Positions 1-8,520 of a DNA stretch of 64,000 nt are shown piece by piece. The position numbers and the translations under genes are program-made. Source of the stretch: Bradyrhizobium manausense (GTDB lineage Bacteria > Pseudomonadota > Alphaproteobacteria > Rhizobiales > Xanthobacteraceae). Each line of letters begins with the position of its first letter. Position 1 is the stretch's first letter. Location: the NCBI RefSeq assembly GCF_018129685.1, contig NZ_JAFCLG010000011.1, positions 1 to 64,000 on the forward strand. Direction: 5' to 3'. The notes beneath the pieces are model-generated. The model was not told the origin of the DNA, ran no database searches, and saw only the letters and a list, made by a program, of their open reading frames with translations.

Positions 1-222
1 CCAAACACATGGACTCAAATCCTTGCATCGACTCAGTTTTCCATCCGCGCCGATTCACCGAACACGGCACACCGACAACCTCGTCCGGCAGGCCGCGAAC
101 GCGCTAAGCGCCGCTGGCAAGCGGCGCACCAGCAGCGCCGCTCTTACCAACGCTGGCGCGGCGAGAAACGGGACCTCCGGCCCTCCGCAGCTTCCCTTCG
201 GTCCACGCCCGGGAGGCCGCCG

Positions 223-861
223 ATGATCGTGGCCTTCCTCAACCAGAAGGGCGGCGTCGGCAAGACGACGCTGGCGCTGCACCTAGCCGGCGAATGGGCC
301 GGTAGGGGAAAGCGGGTCACGCTCGTCGATGCGGACCCCCAGGGTTCGGCGCTCGACTGGTCGCAGCAACGCGCCCGCGAGCACGCGCCGCGCCTGTTCG
401 GCGTCGTCGGCCTGGCGCGCGACACGCTCCACCGTGAGGCGCCCGAGCTGGCGCGCGATGTCGATCATGTGGTGATCGACGGGCCGCCGCGCGTCGCCGG
501 GCTGATGCGATCCGCGCTGCTCGCCGCCGACCTCGTGCTGATCCCCGTGCAGCCGTCGCCGCTCGATGGTTGGGCCTCGGCCGAGATGCTGGCGCTCCTG
601 TCGGAGGCGCGCATCTATCGGCCGGAGCTTCGCGCTCGCTTCGTCCTCAATCGCTGCGGCGCGCGCACCGTGATCGCCCGCGAGACGGCCGAGACGCTCG
701 CCGACCACGATCCGCCAGTGCTGCGCACGGCGATCGGACAGCGCGTCATCTACGCCGACGCCGCGCAATCGGGCCGGCTCGCTTTCGAGATCGACGACGA
801 CGGACCCGCCGCGCGCGAGATCGCGGCGCTCGTCACCGAGCTCGAAAGGATCTCACCATGA
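223..861 (+). CDS. parA: ParA-family partition ATPase
   Basis: A 212-aa MinD/ParA-type P-loop ATPase expected to help segregate or stabilise the element. The deviant Walker A motif KGGVGKTT is at residues 9-16, preceded by the usual hydrophobic strand, and DADPQGS (about residues 38-44) is the Walker A' region. VVIDGPP near residue 83 is Walker B. The length is that of small plasmid ParA proteins without an N-terminal helix-turn-helix. The frame stays open upstream to the window edge, but the start at MIVAFLNQKGG matches the family. The stop overlaps the next start (ATGA), so the two genes are probably coupled. It heads the leading region of a Trb-type integrative and conjugative element. Confidence 0.93.
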   Translation: MIVAFLNQKGGVGKTTLALHLAGEWAGRGKRVTLVDADPQGSALDWSQQRAREHAPRLFGVVGLARDTLHREAPELARDVDHVVIDGPPRVAGLMRSALLAADLVLIPVQPSPLDGWASAEMLALLSEARIYRPELRARFVLNRCGARTVIARETAETLADHDPPVLRTAIGQRVIYADAAQSGRLAFEIDDDGPAAREIAALVTELERISP

Positions 862-1112
862 GCGAGCGATCCGAACGGCGCGGCTTTGCGGCACGTCCGA
901 CCAATCAAGAGGCCTGGATCAAGGCCGCAGATGCCACCGCGCCGCGCGCGCCGGACGATGAAGCCTTCACCGCCCGCATGACGATCGACGTCACGCCCGC
1001 CTTACGTGGACGGATCAAGATCGCTGCCTTCCGGCGCGGCGTTACCGTTGCCGACATGCTGCGCGAGATGCTCGCGCGCGAATTCCCACACATCGAAGGA
1101 GACCCCTCATGA
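858..1112 (+). CDS. Small ParA partner, ribbon-helix-helix-like
   Basis: An 84-aa basic protein. Its C-terminal half (from about residue 40, RMTIDVTPALRGRIKIAAF then a helical VTVADMLREML segment) has the beta-strand/helix/helix pattern of ribbon-helix-helix DNA-binding proteins. It overlaps parA by 4 nt and the next gene by 4 nt. A small DNA-binding protein directly behind parA is the expected centromere-binding partner, so that role is inferred from position and fold pattern. The N-terminal half is disordered-looking and charged. I know of no established name for it. Confidence 0.75.
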   Translation: MSERSERRGFAARPTNQEAWIKAADATAPRAPDDEAFTARMTIDVTPALRGRIKIAAFRRGVTVADMLREMLAREFPHIEGDPS

Positions 1113-1630
1113 CCGGCGCCGCGGCCCCCCGCGCGCGCGGCGGCCCGACGCCGACCGCACGCCACCAAGACAATCTCACCCATGTCGAACTGACCTGGGT
1201 TGAGAAGAAGATCGAGAACTGGATCCGCTTCGGCACGCACGCCCACGAACAGATTCTCGATCGCCGTCGGCGTGTCCTGTCTTTTCGCCCCGGCGCGGTC
1301 TTCGCCTTCGTGCGCTGGGCCTCGAATGACTTCGGAACGATCATCTCGCGCATCGACGTCGTGCGCTCGGTTGCGCGCGGCGAGACGTACCAGACGCTGC
1401 CTTTCGTTCGTCCTGGCGGCGAAATCCTGCTGAAGGTCGAGAGCTGGCCCAGGGTCGAGCGCGTGCTGCAGGCGATCGACGCCATCGAGCGCATCGGCAT
1501 CGATCCCGAAGCGGTTTCGCCCGATCATTGGCGTCACGTCCACAACCGGCTCGCTGCTGGACACGAGCCGCGCACCTACACGCTCGACCATCATCGCGCA
1601 TTCCTGCTGCGCCGAAAGGCCGAGTCGTGA
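1109..1630 (+). CDS. DUF2840 domain protein
   Basis: A 173-aa protein of the DUF2840 type, regularly found between parA and traF in alphaproteobacterial Trb-type elements. The recognisable stretch is the early THVELTWVEKKIENWIRFG segment (about residues 25-43), followed by several short beta-rich blocks. No catalytic motif is visible and the function is unknown. The start overlaps the preceding stop (ATGA) and its stop overlaps the GTG start of traF, so it lies in one translationally coupled series. Confidence 0.85.
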   Translation: MTGAAAPRARGGPTPTARHQDNLTHVELTWVEKKIENWIRFGTHAHEQILDRRRRVLSFRPGAVFAFVRWASNDFGTIISRIDVVRSVARGETYQTLPFVRPGGEILLKVESWPRVERVLQAIDAIERIGIDPEAVSPDHWRHVHNRLAAGHEPRTYTLDHHRAFLLRRKAES

Positions 1631-2172
1631 GCCGCGCCGGACTTCTCCTGGCGACGACGCTCGCCGCGCTCAGCGTCGGCTATCCCGGCCTCACGCCGAT
1701 GCCCATCAAGCTGATCTGGAACGCATCGGCGAGCGCGCCCATCGGGTTCTATTCGATCGACTTCGACGGGCCGCTCGACGTTACCGATCTCGTTGCGGTC
1801 GATGCGCCCGAGCCGCTCGCGACATTCCTCGCCGAGCGCGGCTACCTGCCCAAGGGCGTGCCGCTGATGAAGCGCATCCTCGCCGTCTCCGGGCAGACCG
1901 TTTGCCGTTCGAACCTCACTATCACCGTCGATGGTGTGGAGGTCGGTGCGGCACTGGAGCGCGATCGCGCAGGCCGCGATCTTCCCGTCTGGCAAGGCTG
2001 CCGCCGGGTCCAGACTGGCGAAGTCTTCCTCATGAACTGGCAGGTCCGCGACAGCCTCGACGGCCGCTACTTCGGCCTGATCTCGACCGACCAGATCATC
2101 GGCCGTGCCGTCCCACTGTGGACCGATGAAGACGGCACCGGCCGCTTCGAATGGCGTGCGCCGACACGCTGA
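1627..2172 (+). CDS. traF: TraF-like S26 signal peptidase (pilin maturation)
   Basis: A 181-aa S26-family serine peptidase of the TraF type, which in IncP-like systems processes and cyclises the TrbC pilin. The GTG start overlaps the preceding stop and leaves a hydrophobic N-terminus (LLLATTLAALSVGYPGL) as membrane anchor or signal. The catalytic serine lies in SAPIGFY (about residues 36-42) and the catalytic lysine in LMKRILAVSGQ (about residues 79-89). The C-terminal FGLISTDQIIGRAVPLW block is the usual third conserved box. The substrate candidate is the TrbC pilin at 15.9 kb, in the other half of the transfer region. Confidence 0.9.
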   Translation: MSRAGLLLATTLAALSVGYPGLTPMPIKLIWNASASAPIGFYSIDFDGPLDVTDLVAVDAPEPLATFLAERGYLPKGVPLMKRILAVSGQTVCRSNLTITVDGVEVGAALERDRAGRDLPVWQGCRRVQTGEVFLMNWQVRDSLDGRYFGLISTDQIIGRAVPLWTDEDGTGRFEWRAPTR

Positions 2173-2242
2173 CCGCCTTCCCATTCGGCGGGAGCGGTGC
2201 TCGCCGATGGCTGTCCCAATCCCCACCGCGAAGGAGACTGAC

Positions 2243-2590
2243 ATGCCCCAGATTGGCGAATTCACGCGCGACGAGACCGGCTTCGTCGGGCATCTGACGA
2301 CGCTGGTTTTGAACCAGGACGTCATAATCATCGCAGCCGAACCGACCGAGGTTGAGAACGCACCGCAGTATCGCGTGCATGTCTTCGACGGCATGAACAA
2401 TGAGCCGGGCGCGGAGATCGGCGCCGGATGGAAACGCTCCGGAGAGAAGGCCGGCGAATACGTCGCGCTGCTGATCGACGATCCGACATTCCCGCACCCG
2501 ATCCGCGCCAACATGTTCCGCGACGACGATGGCGGCTCGGCCTGGTCGCTGCATTGGTCGCGTCCGCGCGATCGCGGCGAGAAGGACTGA
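2243..2590 (+). CDS. DUF736 family protein
   Basis: A 115-aa single-domain DUF736 protein: it begins MPQIGEFTRDETGFVGHL and ends with the family's IRANMFRDDDGGSAWSLHWSRP block. A good Shine-Dalgarno (AAGGAG) lies 7 nt before the ATG. DUF736 proteins are typical of the leading region of rhizobial conjugative elements and often sit near traF and the relaxase. No biochemical role is established. It lies 70 nt after traF and 3 nt before the transglycosylase gene. Confidence 0.88.
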   Translation: MPQIGEFTRDETGFVGHLTTLVLNQDVIIIAAEPTEVENAPQYRVHVFDGMNNEPGAEIGAGWKRSGEKAGEYVALLIDDPTFPHPIRANMFRDDDGGSAWSLHWSRPRDRGEKD

Positions 2591-2593
2591 GCG

Positions 2594-3367
2594 ATGCTTG
2601 GCTCTCGTCAACCGAGGAGCCGTTCGATTGCGTCCGGGCCGCGCTGCGCTGCCCGGCGCATGGCTCTCCTCCTCCTTTCCGGCCTTAGCCTCGCGAGCAT
2701 CATGCCGGCGATCACGATGGCGCAGGACTTGGGCGCCGATCGACCGTCGCCACGCGATCCCTATGGCGATCATATCGCCGAGGCTTCGCGGCGCTTCGGC
2801 GTTCCGATCGCATGGATCAGGGCGGTGATGCGTGCCGAAAGTGCAGGCGATCCACGCGCCCTTTCGCCGAAGGGCGCGATGGGCCTGATGCAGATCATGC
2901 CGCCCACTTGGGCAGGCTTGCGCCTTCGCCACCGTCTCGGCGCTGATCCTTATGATCCGCATGACAACATCATCGCCGGCGCCGGCTACATCCGCGAGCT
3001 GTTCGATCGCTACGGATCGCCCGGCTGGATCGCGGCCTACAATGCCGGTCCTGGTCGTTACGAGGACTCGCTGAAGGGCCGGGCGCTGCCCGCGGAAACG
3101 CGCGCCTATGTCGCCATCGTCGCGCCGTCGGTGACCAGCGGCGATGCGACTTGGCCGATCGTGGCCGCCGCGGCCGATGCACTCGCCTGGACACGCGCGC
3201 CGCTGTTCATCGCGCAAGCTGAGCGCATATCGATACCCGTTCCCGTACCGGCCGAGCGCGCTTCCGATGCCGCGATGACGACATCGTCCGTGCGCGATGT
3301 TTCCGCCATCGAGCCGCAGTCGGGCGGGCTGTTTGTCCCGCGTTCGGGCCAAAGGAATGCGCCATGA
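2594..3367 (+). CDS. Lytic transglycosylase (conjugation-associated)
   Basis: A 257-aa secreted SLT-type lytic transglycosylase expected to open peptidoglycan locally for assembly of the transfer apparatus. The catalytic Glu is in MRAESAGDPRAL (about residues 79-90), followed by KGAMGLMQIMPPTW and AGYIRELFDRYGSPGWIAAYNAGPG, the classic family blocks. The first 40 residues carry a basic segment then MALLLLSGLSLASIMPAITMAQ, a signal peptide. An alternative start at that internal ATG (2660) would give a tidier signal. The C-terminal 80 residues are low complexity. It is the last gene before the candidate transfer origin. Confidence 0.9.
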   Translation: MLGSRQPRSRSIASGPRCAARRMALLLLSGLSLASIMPAITMAQDLGADRPSPRDPYGDHIAEASRRFGVPIAWIRAVMRAESAGDPRALSPKGAMGLMQIMPPTWAGLRLRHRLGADPYDPHDNIIAGAGYIRELFDRYGSPGWIAAYNAGPGRYEDSLKGRALPAETRAYVAIVAPSVTSGDATWPIVAAAADALAWTRAPLFIAQAERISIPVPVPAERASDAAMTTSSVRDVSAIEPQSGGLFVPRSGQRNAP

Positions 3368-3611
3368 GCAGCCCGGTTCCTGATCGCACGATAGCGTGCT
3401 CAAGCGCGTCATGGTGTGCGTTGAGGGTAGAGGCAGGCAACACGACCGGACGATGGCAGGATAAAAGGCCGCGAGGTGCGGCTTGGGTCGGTTGTGGTTT
3501 TTCAATAGGTTATGAGGCGATTTCGCGATGTGCGGGATTTCCCCGCACCTCACGACTACGCCGATTTTCCTGCGATTTCCTGTGCTTGGCGCGATGTGCG
3601 AGGCATCAGCC
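3368..3611. other. Candidate oriT with nic-like site
   Basis: A noncoding gap directly before the relaxase gene. On the minus strand, positions 3463 to 3456 read TATCCTGC, matching the IncP/MOBP nic core YATCCTG|Y. Perfect inverted repeats flank it: GCACG-ATAG-CGTGC at 3386-3399 and TGCGGG-ATTTC-CCCGCA at 3531-3547. The element GCGATGTGCG occurs twice (about 3525 and 3593). Location and motif fit the transfer origin for the adjacent MOBP relaxase. Cleavage is inferred, not shown. Confidence 0.6.
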
Positions 3612-5351
3612 ATGACCGGCGACAGTGATTTCCGCATCCGGCCGGGCCGCATCCGCTCGACCCGTGCGCAGCAGGCTCGTCCCTTCATCGCGCAGGCTCT
3701 CGCCGCGGCGAAGAAGGCCGGGGCCGGCGTCTCACGCTCCGGCCGGATCGTGTCCGGCAACCGCTCGCGCTTCGGGCGGGGCCAGCGTGCGAGCATCCAG
3801 GCGAACCGGCTGCTCACCGCGCGAACGCGCGGCGCTGTCATCAAGGCGCGCGTCGTGCGCCAGACATCGCGCTCGGCGCCGCTCGCGACCCACCTCAATT
3901 ATCTGCGCCGCGAAGGCGTGACCCGCGATGGGGAGAAGGCCCATCTCTTCGGTCCCGGGGGCGACGACGCCGATCCGAAGGCCTTTGCGGAACGGTGCCA
4001 GGACGACCGCCACCATTTCCGGTTCATCGTCTCGCCCGACGATGCGCCCGACATGGCCGACCTGCGGTCCTTCACCCGCGATCTCGTCACGCAGATGGAA
4101 AAGGATCTCGACACCCGCCTCGATTGGGTGGCGGTCGACCACTGGAACACCGAGCATCCCCATGTCCACCTGATCGTGCGCGGGGTCCGTGACGACGGGC
4201 AGGACCTCGTCATCTCACGCGACTACATCAAGGAAGGAATGCGCGACCGCGCGCGTGACCTCATCACGCAGGAATTAGGGCCGCGCACCGACCTCGACAT
4301 CCAGCGCAGCCTGAAACGCCAGGTCGATGCCGAGCGCTTCACGCAGCTTGACCGCCAGCTTATCCGCGATGGCCATGCCACGGGCGTCATCGAGACGGCG
4401 ATCGATCCGAACGTCCGGCTCGACGAATTTCATGCGCTGAAGGTCGGACGGCTCCGCAAGCTGGAAACACTCGGCCTCGCCGAGCAGGTCGGCCCCGGTC
4501 AATGGGCGATCGACACGAAGGCCGAGGCGACTCTGCGTGAACTCGGCGAGCGCGGCGACATCATCAAACGCATGCACCGGGCTTTGACGGATCGCGGCAT
4601 CGAACGCGGCTCGGCGGGCTATGTGCTCGCGGCCGAAAGCCTCGATGCGCCCGTGATCGGCCGATTGGTCGATCGCGGTCTTGATGACGAGCTGAAGGGC
4701 TCCGCCTACGCCGTGGTCGACGGCGTCGACGGCCGCACCCATCACATCAAGCTGCCCGATCTCGAAGCCGCCGGTGACAGCGCGGCGGGTTCGATCGTCG
4801 AGTTGCGTGCGTTCGATGATGCACAGGGACAGCGCCGGGTCGCAATCGCCGTCCGCTCCGATCTCGATATCGATCGTCAGGTCACGGCAACCGGCGCGAC
4901 TTGGCTCGATCGGCAGAACATCGCGCGCGAACCTGCCGCCCTGTCCGAGGCCGGCTTCGGCGCCGAGGTACGGCAGGCGCTGGATCGACGCGCGGATCAT
5001 CTGGTCGGACAGGGCTTCGGCGAGCGACACGGCCAGCGTGTCACCTTCAATCGCGGGCTGATCGACACGCTGCGCCGTCGCGAGCTGGAAGCGGCCGGCG
5101 AAAAACTCTCCGCCGAAACAGGCCAGCCGTTCAATCGCGCGGGAAGCGGCGAGTATGTTGCCGGCACCTACCGCCAGCGTTTGGCACTCGCCTCCGGCCG
5201 CTTTGCCATGCTGGACGACGGCCTCGGCTTCCAACTCGTGCCCTGGTCACCCTCTCTGGAAAAGCACCTCGGCAAGCATGTTTCCGGCGTCGCCCGCGAT
5301 GATGGCGGCATCGACTGGAGCTTTGGCCGCAAACGAGGGCTCGGCCTCTAA
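3612..5351 (+). CDS. MOBP-type relaxase (VirD2-like plus DUF3363)
   Basis: A 579-aa relaxase/mobilisation nuclease with a C-terminal DUF3363 region. The likely nucleophile is Tyr98 in THLNYLRREGV. The second motif is DDRHHFRFIVSPDD (about residues 131-144), and the metal-binding histidines lie in DHWNTEHPHVHLIVRG (about residues 176-191). From residue about 240 the sequence is the long basic DUF3363 part. The start at 3612 (MTGDSDFRIRPG) is preferred over an upstream in-frame ATG at 3528, because it leaves the candidate oriT noncoding and matches the family N-terminus. It nicks DNA at oriT and passes the strand to TraG. The symbol is left empty because naming varies (traI, virD2, rlxS). Confidence 0.92.
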   Translation: MTGDSDFRIRPGRIRSTRAQQARPFIAQALAAAKKAGAGVSRSGRIVSGNRSRFGRGQRASIQANRLLTARTRGAVIKARVVRQTSRSAPLATHLNYLRREGVTRDGEKAHLFGPGGDDADPKAFAERCQDDRHHFRFIVSPDDAPDMADLRSFTRDLVTQMEKDLDTRLDWVAVDHWNTEHPHVHLIVRGVRDDGQDLVISRDYIKEGMRDRARDLITQELGPRTDLDIQRSLKRQVDAERFTQLDRQLIRDGHATGVIETAIDPNVRLDEFHALKVGRLRKLETLGLAEQVGPGQWAIDTKAEATLRELGERGDIIKRMHRALTDRGIERGSAGYVLAAESLDAPVIGRLVDRGLDDELKGSAYAVVDGVDGRTHHIKLPDLEAAGDSAAGSIVELRAFDDAQGQRRVAIAVRSDLDIDRQVTATGATWLDRQNIAREPAALSEAGFGAEVRQALDRRADHLVGQGFGERHGQRVTFNRGLIDTLRRRELEAAGEKLSAETGQPFNRAGSGEYVAGTYRQRLALASGRFAMLDDGLGFQLVPWSPSLEKHLGKHVSGVARDDGGIDWSFGRKRGLGL

Positions 5352-5375
5352 CCTCTCTCCGAAAGGACCGTTCCA

Positions 5376-7364
5376 ATGTCCGCCACGAAGATCCTATGGG
5401 GCCAGATCCTCACCGTTTTCCTGATCGTCCTCGCCACCACTTGGGGCGCAACGGAATGGGTGGCTTGGCGATTGGCGTTCCAGCCGGAGTTGGGCGCGCC
5501 GTGGTTCACGCTGTTCGGCTTTCCTTTCTATCTGCCACCCTCCTTCTTCTGGTGGTGGTACGGCTTCGACGCCTACGCACCCGCGATCTTCGTCGAAGGC
5601 GCTTTCATCGCGGCGTCCGGTGGCTTCATCTCGATCGCCGTCGCCATCGGCATGTCGGTCTGGCGTGCACGCGAGGCCAAGAAGGTCGAGACCTATGGCT
5701 CGGCGCGTTGGGCCGAGAAGAAGGAGGTGGAGACGGCCGGCCTTCTCGGTCCCGATGGTGTCGTGCTGGGACGCTACGAGCACGCTTATCTGCGCCATGA
5801 TGGGCCTGAACATGTTCTGTGCTTCGCGCCCACCCGAAGCGGCAAGGGTGTTGGCCTCGTTGTGCCCTCGCTGTTGACCTGGCCGGGCTCGGCGATTGTT
5901 CACGACATCAAGGGCGAGAACTGGCAGCTCACCGCCGGCTTCCGCGCCAGGCACGGCCGCGTGCTGCTCTTTGACCCGACCAACACAAAATCCGCTGCCT
6001 ACAATCCTCTGCTCGAGGTGCGCCGCGGCGAATGGGAGGTTCGCGACGTCCAGAACATCGCCGACATCCTGGTCGACCCAGAAGGGTCGTTGGACAAGCG
6101 GAACCATTGGGAAAAGACGAGCCATGCGCTGCTAGTCGGCGCGATCCTCCACGTCCTCTATGCGGAAAAGGACAAGACTCTGGCCGGCGTCGCGGCGTTC
6201 CTCTCTGATCCGAAGCGACCAATTGAATCCACCCTCGATGCGATGATGAAGACGGCGCATCTCGGCGACGCCGGACCGCATCCCGTGATCGCCAGCGCCG
6301 CACGCGAGCTCCTCAACAAATCCGACAACGAACGCTCAGGCGTGCTCTCTACCGCCATGTCGTTCCTGGGACTCTATCGCGATCCCGTCGTCGCCGAAGT
6401 GACGCGGCGCTGTGACTGGCGGATCTCCGATATCGTGGGCGGAAAATACCCGGCAACACTCTATCTCGTCGTGCCACCATCCGACATCAACCGCACCAAA
6501 CCGCTTATCCGACTGATCCTCAATCAAATCGGCCGACGCCTGACCGAGGATCTGCAAGCAAAGGGCGAACGCCATCGTCTCCTGCTGATGTTGGACGAGT
6601 TTCCGGCGCTGGGGAGGCTCGACTTCTTTGAGTCAGCACTGGCCTTCATGGCCGGCTACGGTCTGAAGAGCTTCCTGATCGCGCAATCCCTAAACCAGAT
6701 CGAAAAGGCCTACGGGGCGAACAATTCGATCCTCGACAATTGCCATGTGCGCGTCAGCTTCGCGACCAACGACGAGCGTACCGCCAAGCGCGTTTCGGAC
6801 GCCCTCGGCACCGCCACCGAGATGAAGGCCATGAAGAACTATGCCGGCCACCGGCTGTCCCCCTGGCTTGGCCATCTGATGGTTTCGCGCTCGGAAACAG
6901 CTCGGCCACTGCTCACACCTGGCGAAATCATGCAGCTCCCTCCCACCGACGAGATCGTCATGGCGGCGGGCACGCCGCCGATTCGTGCGAAGAAGGCGCG
7001 CTATTACGAGGATGCTCGGTTCAAGGAACGCCTGCTGCCGCCGCCCGCGCTCACAACGTCGCAGCAAGGACAGCCCGACGATTGGACCACGCACCAGTTG
7101 CCAGCCCGACCACAGATTGCCGAGGCCACCTTGCTAGCGCAGCCCGCCGATGAAGATCCAACCGAGTCGGAACGCCGCCAGCAACCGGAACTCAATCGGG
7201 TGAACCCCGTCGAGAAGAAAGTGCCAATCGACAACCCGTTCGAGATCGATACCGATCGGGACGAGTCTGACGACGATGCCGTGCGCACCAGCCGTATGAA
7301 CCGGCTCATGCAGGGCGTCGCGCGCCAGGTCTCGCTCGACCCCGGTGACGGCATGGAGCTGTGA
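5376..7364 (+). CDS. traG: TraG/VirD4 coupling protein
   Basis: A 662-aa type IV coupling protein that links the relaxosome to the Trb channel. N-terminal hydrophobic segments lie at about residues 8-32 and 70-90. Walker A is TRSGKGVGLVVPSLL (about residues 153-167). Walker B is LLLMLDEFPALGRL near residue 410. The C-terminal 120 residues are acidic and proline-rich, as usual for substrate-contacting tails. It starts 24 nt after the relaxase gene behind a GAAAGGA ribosome site. The 8-nt gap to the following CopG-like gene suggests one transcript. Confidence 0.95.
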   Translation: MSATKILWGQILTVFLIVLATTWGATEWVAWRLAFQPELGAPWFTLFGFPFYLPPSFFWWWYGFDAYAPAIFVEGAFIAASGGFISIAVAIGMSVWRAREAKKVETYGSARWAEKKEVETAGLLGPDGVVLGRYEHAYLRHDGPEHVLCFAPTRSGKGVGLVVPSLLTWPGSAIVHDIKGENWQLTAGFRARHGRVLLFDPTNTKSAAYNPLLEVRRGEWEVRDVQNIADILVDPEGSLDKRNHWEKTSHALLVGAILHVLYAEKDKTLAGVAAFLSDPKRPIESTLDAMMKTAHLGDAGPHPVIASAARELLNKSDNERSGVLSTAMSFLGLYRDPVVAEVTRRCDWRISDIVGGKYPATLYLVVPPSDINRTKPLIRLILNQIGRRLTEDLQAKGERHRLLLMLDEFPALGRLDFFESALAFMAGYGLKSFLIAQSLNQIEKAYGANNSILDNCHVRVSFATNDERTAKRVSDALGTATEMKAMKNYAGHRLSPWLGHLMVSRSETARPLLTPGEIMQLPPTDEIVMAAGTPPIRAKKARYYEDARFKERLLPPPALTTSQQGQPDDWTTHQLPARPQIAEATLLAQPADEDPTESERRQQPELNRVNPVEKKVPIDNPFEIDTDRDESDDDAVRTSRMNRLMQGVARQVSLDPGDGMEL

Positions 7365-7371
7365 GACGCCC

Positions 7372-7800
7372 GTGACGAAACCACCCCGCAAGCAACGCCT
7401 CTCCGTCTATCTCGACCCCTCTGTCATGAACCGGCTCGCAGATCACGCCGCGCGCCGCGACCATTCGCGATCGTTGGTCGCGGAGGCGGCGATCGAGTCA
7501 TTCCTCTCACCCGATGCCGCCGAACGCCAGGAGGCCGTCATCACGAAACGCCTCGACCAGCTCGACCGACGCATGTCGCGGATGGAGCGCGATATCGGAA
7601 TATCGGTCGAGATGCTCGCAGTCTTCGTGCGCTTCTGGGTGACCACCACACCGAGTTTGCCAGAACCTGCTGCGCAGGCCGCGCGCGCCAAAGCTGGCGA
7701 ACGCTATGATCAGTTTGTCACAGCTCTCGGCCGCCGTCTCGCGAAGGGCCCGAAGCTTCATCAGGAGATTTCTGAGGACGTTGATGGCGAGGCAGAATAG
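7372..7800 (+). CDS. CopG/ribbon-helix-helix conjugation regulator
   Basis: A 142-aa protein. Its N-terminus (RKQRLSVYLDPSVMNRLADHAARRDHSRSLVAEAAIESFL) is a ribbon-helix-helix domain, followed by a coiled-coil-like stretch (TKRLDQLDRRMSRMERDI). CopG-family proteins sit between traG and trbB in many alphaproteobacterial elements and probably regulate the transfer genes. I chose the GTG at 7372, just after the traG stop. A GTG at 7345 inside traG would add nine residues. In this window trbB is 7.1 kb away, so the usual traG-copG-trbB series is interrupted here. Confidence 0.85.
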   Translation: MTKPPRKQRLSVYLDPSVMNRLADHAARRDHSRSLVAEAAIESFLSPDAAERQEAVITKRLDQLDRRMSRMERDIGISVEMLAVFVRFWVTTTPSLPEPAAQAARAKAGERYDQFVTALGRRLAKGPKLHQEISEDVDGEAE

Positions 7801-7881
7801 CTCGTCAGATCGCGCACGCTCCTGCGTGAGCCCAAGCTGCTCTCCAAGGCCGCATTGAAGTCAGCAATAATCGACTGCCTC

Positions 7882-8520
7882 TCAATCCCTTATTCTTTCC
7901 AATCTCTCGGACATCCGCCCGAGTTCAAGCAAGGATGCCGCCTCCATCTTCCGCATGATCTGCGCCCGACACACCTTCACCGTGATTTCGCTGAGTGCAA
8001 ACTTCGCAGCAATTTGCTTTGTGAGTTTTCCATCAAGTATCATGTCCATAACTTGGCGCTCGCGAACAGAAAGCGAATCGTACCGCGCGCGAAGATCAGC
8101 TGTCATTGTCTTCTCGTTTCGTCGGATTTGCGAAGTCTGGAGACCGAGATAGATCGCATCAAGTAGGTCTTGGTCCCTAAACGGCTTGGTCAGAAATTCG
8201 ATCGCGCCAAACTTCATAGCCCGGACCGACATCGGGATATCCCCGTGCGCCGTAATGAACACGACCGGGATCTCCACACGCGTTCTGAAAAGCTCTTGTT
8301 GGAAATCCAAGCCGTTCTGACCCGGCATTCTAACGTCCAATACCAAGCAAATCGGCGTATCAGGAATCGACCACGCCAAAAACTCGTGCGTAGACGCAAA
8401 GGTGTGAATATCAAGTCCGACAGAACTCAGGAGATTTCTGAGCGCTTCACGCACGGAAAGATCATCGTCGACGACGGCTACCGTGCCGCCCACAACGACG
8501 GGCTGTTTCGACTGTCTCAT
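7882..8520 (-). CDS. FixJ-like response regulator (copy 1)
   Basis: A 212-aa NarL/FixJ-family regulator. Its receiver domain has DDD at residues 18-20, phospho-acceptor Asp62 (LVLDVRMPG) and the lysine in LTKPFRDQDLL. The C-terminal LuxR-type helix-turn-helix is at about residues 145-205 (LSVRERQVMDMILDG, then SEITVKVCRAQIM). The ATG at 8520 is chosen because an AGGGAG ribosome site precedes it. It overlaps the kinase gene by 4 nt. A close relative lies at 25969-26601 with the same gene order. Targets are not evident; the operon leader gene suggests a link to metal stress. Confidence 0.92.
   Translation of the reverse strand: MRQSKQPVVVGGTVAVVDDDLSVREALRNLLSSVGLDIHTFASTHEFLAWSIPDTPICLVLDVRMPGQNGLDFQQELFRTRVEIPVVFITAHGDIPMSVRAMKFGAIEFLTKPFRDQDLLDAIYLGLQTSQIRRNEKTMTADLRARYDSLSVRERQVMDMILDGKLTKQIAAKFALSEITVKVCRAQIMRKMEAASLLELGRMSERLERIRD

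Noticed and set aside
1..222. End of a replication or integrase gene before parA
   Set aside because: The frame in phase with parA is open to the window edge, but the sequence is low complexity and matches nothing I can recognise.
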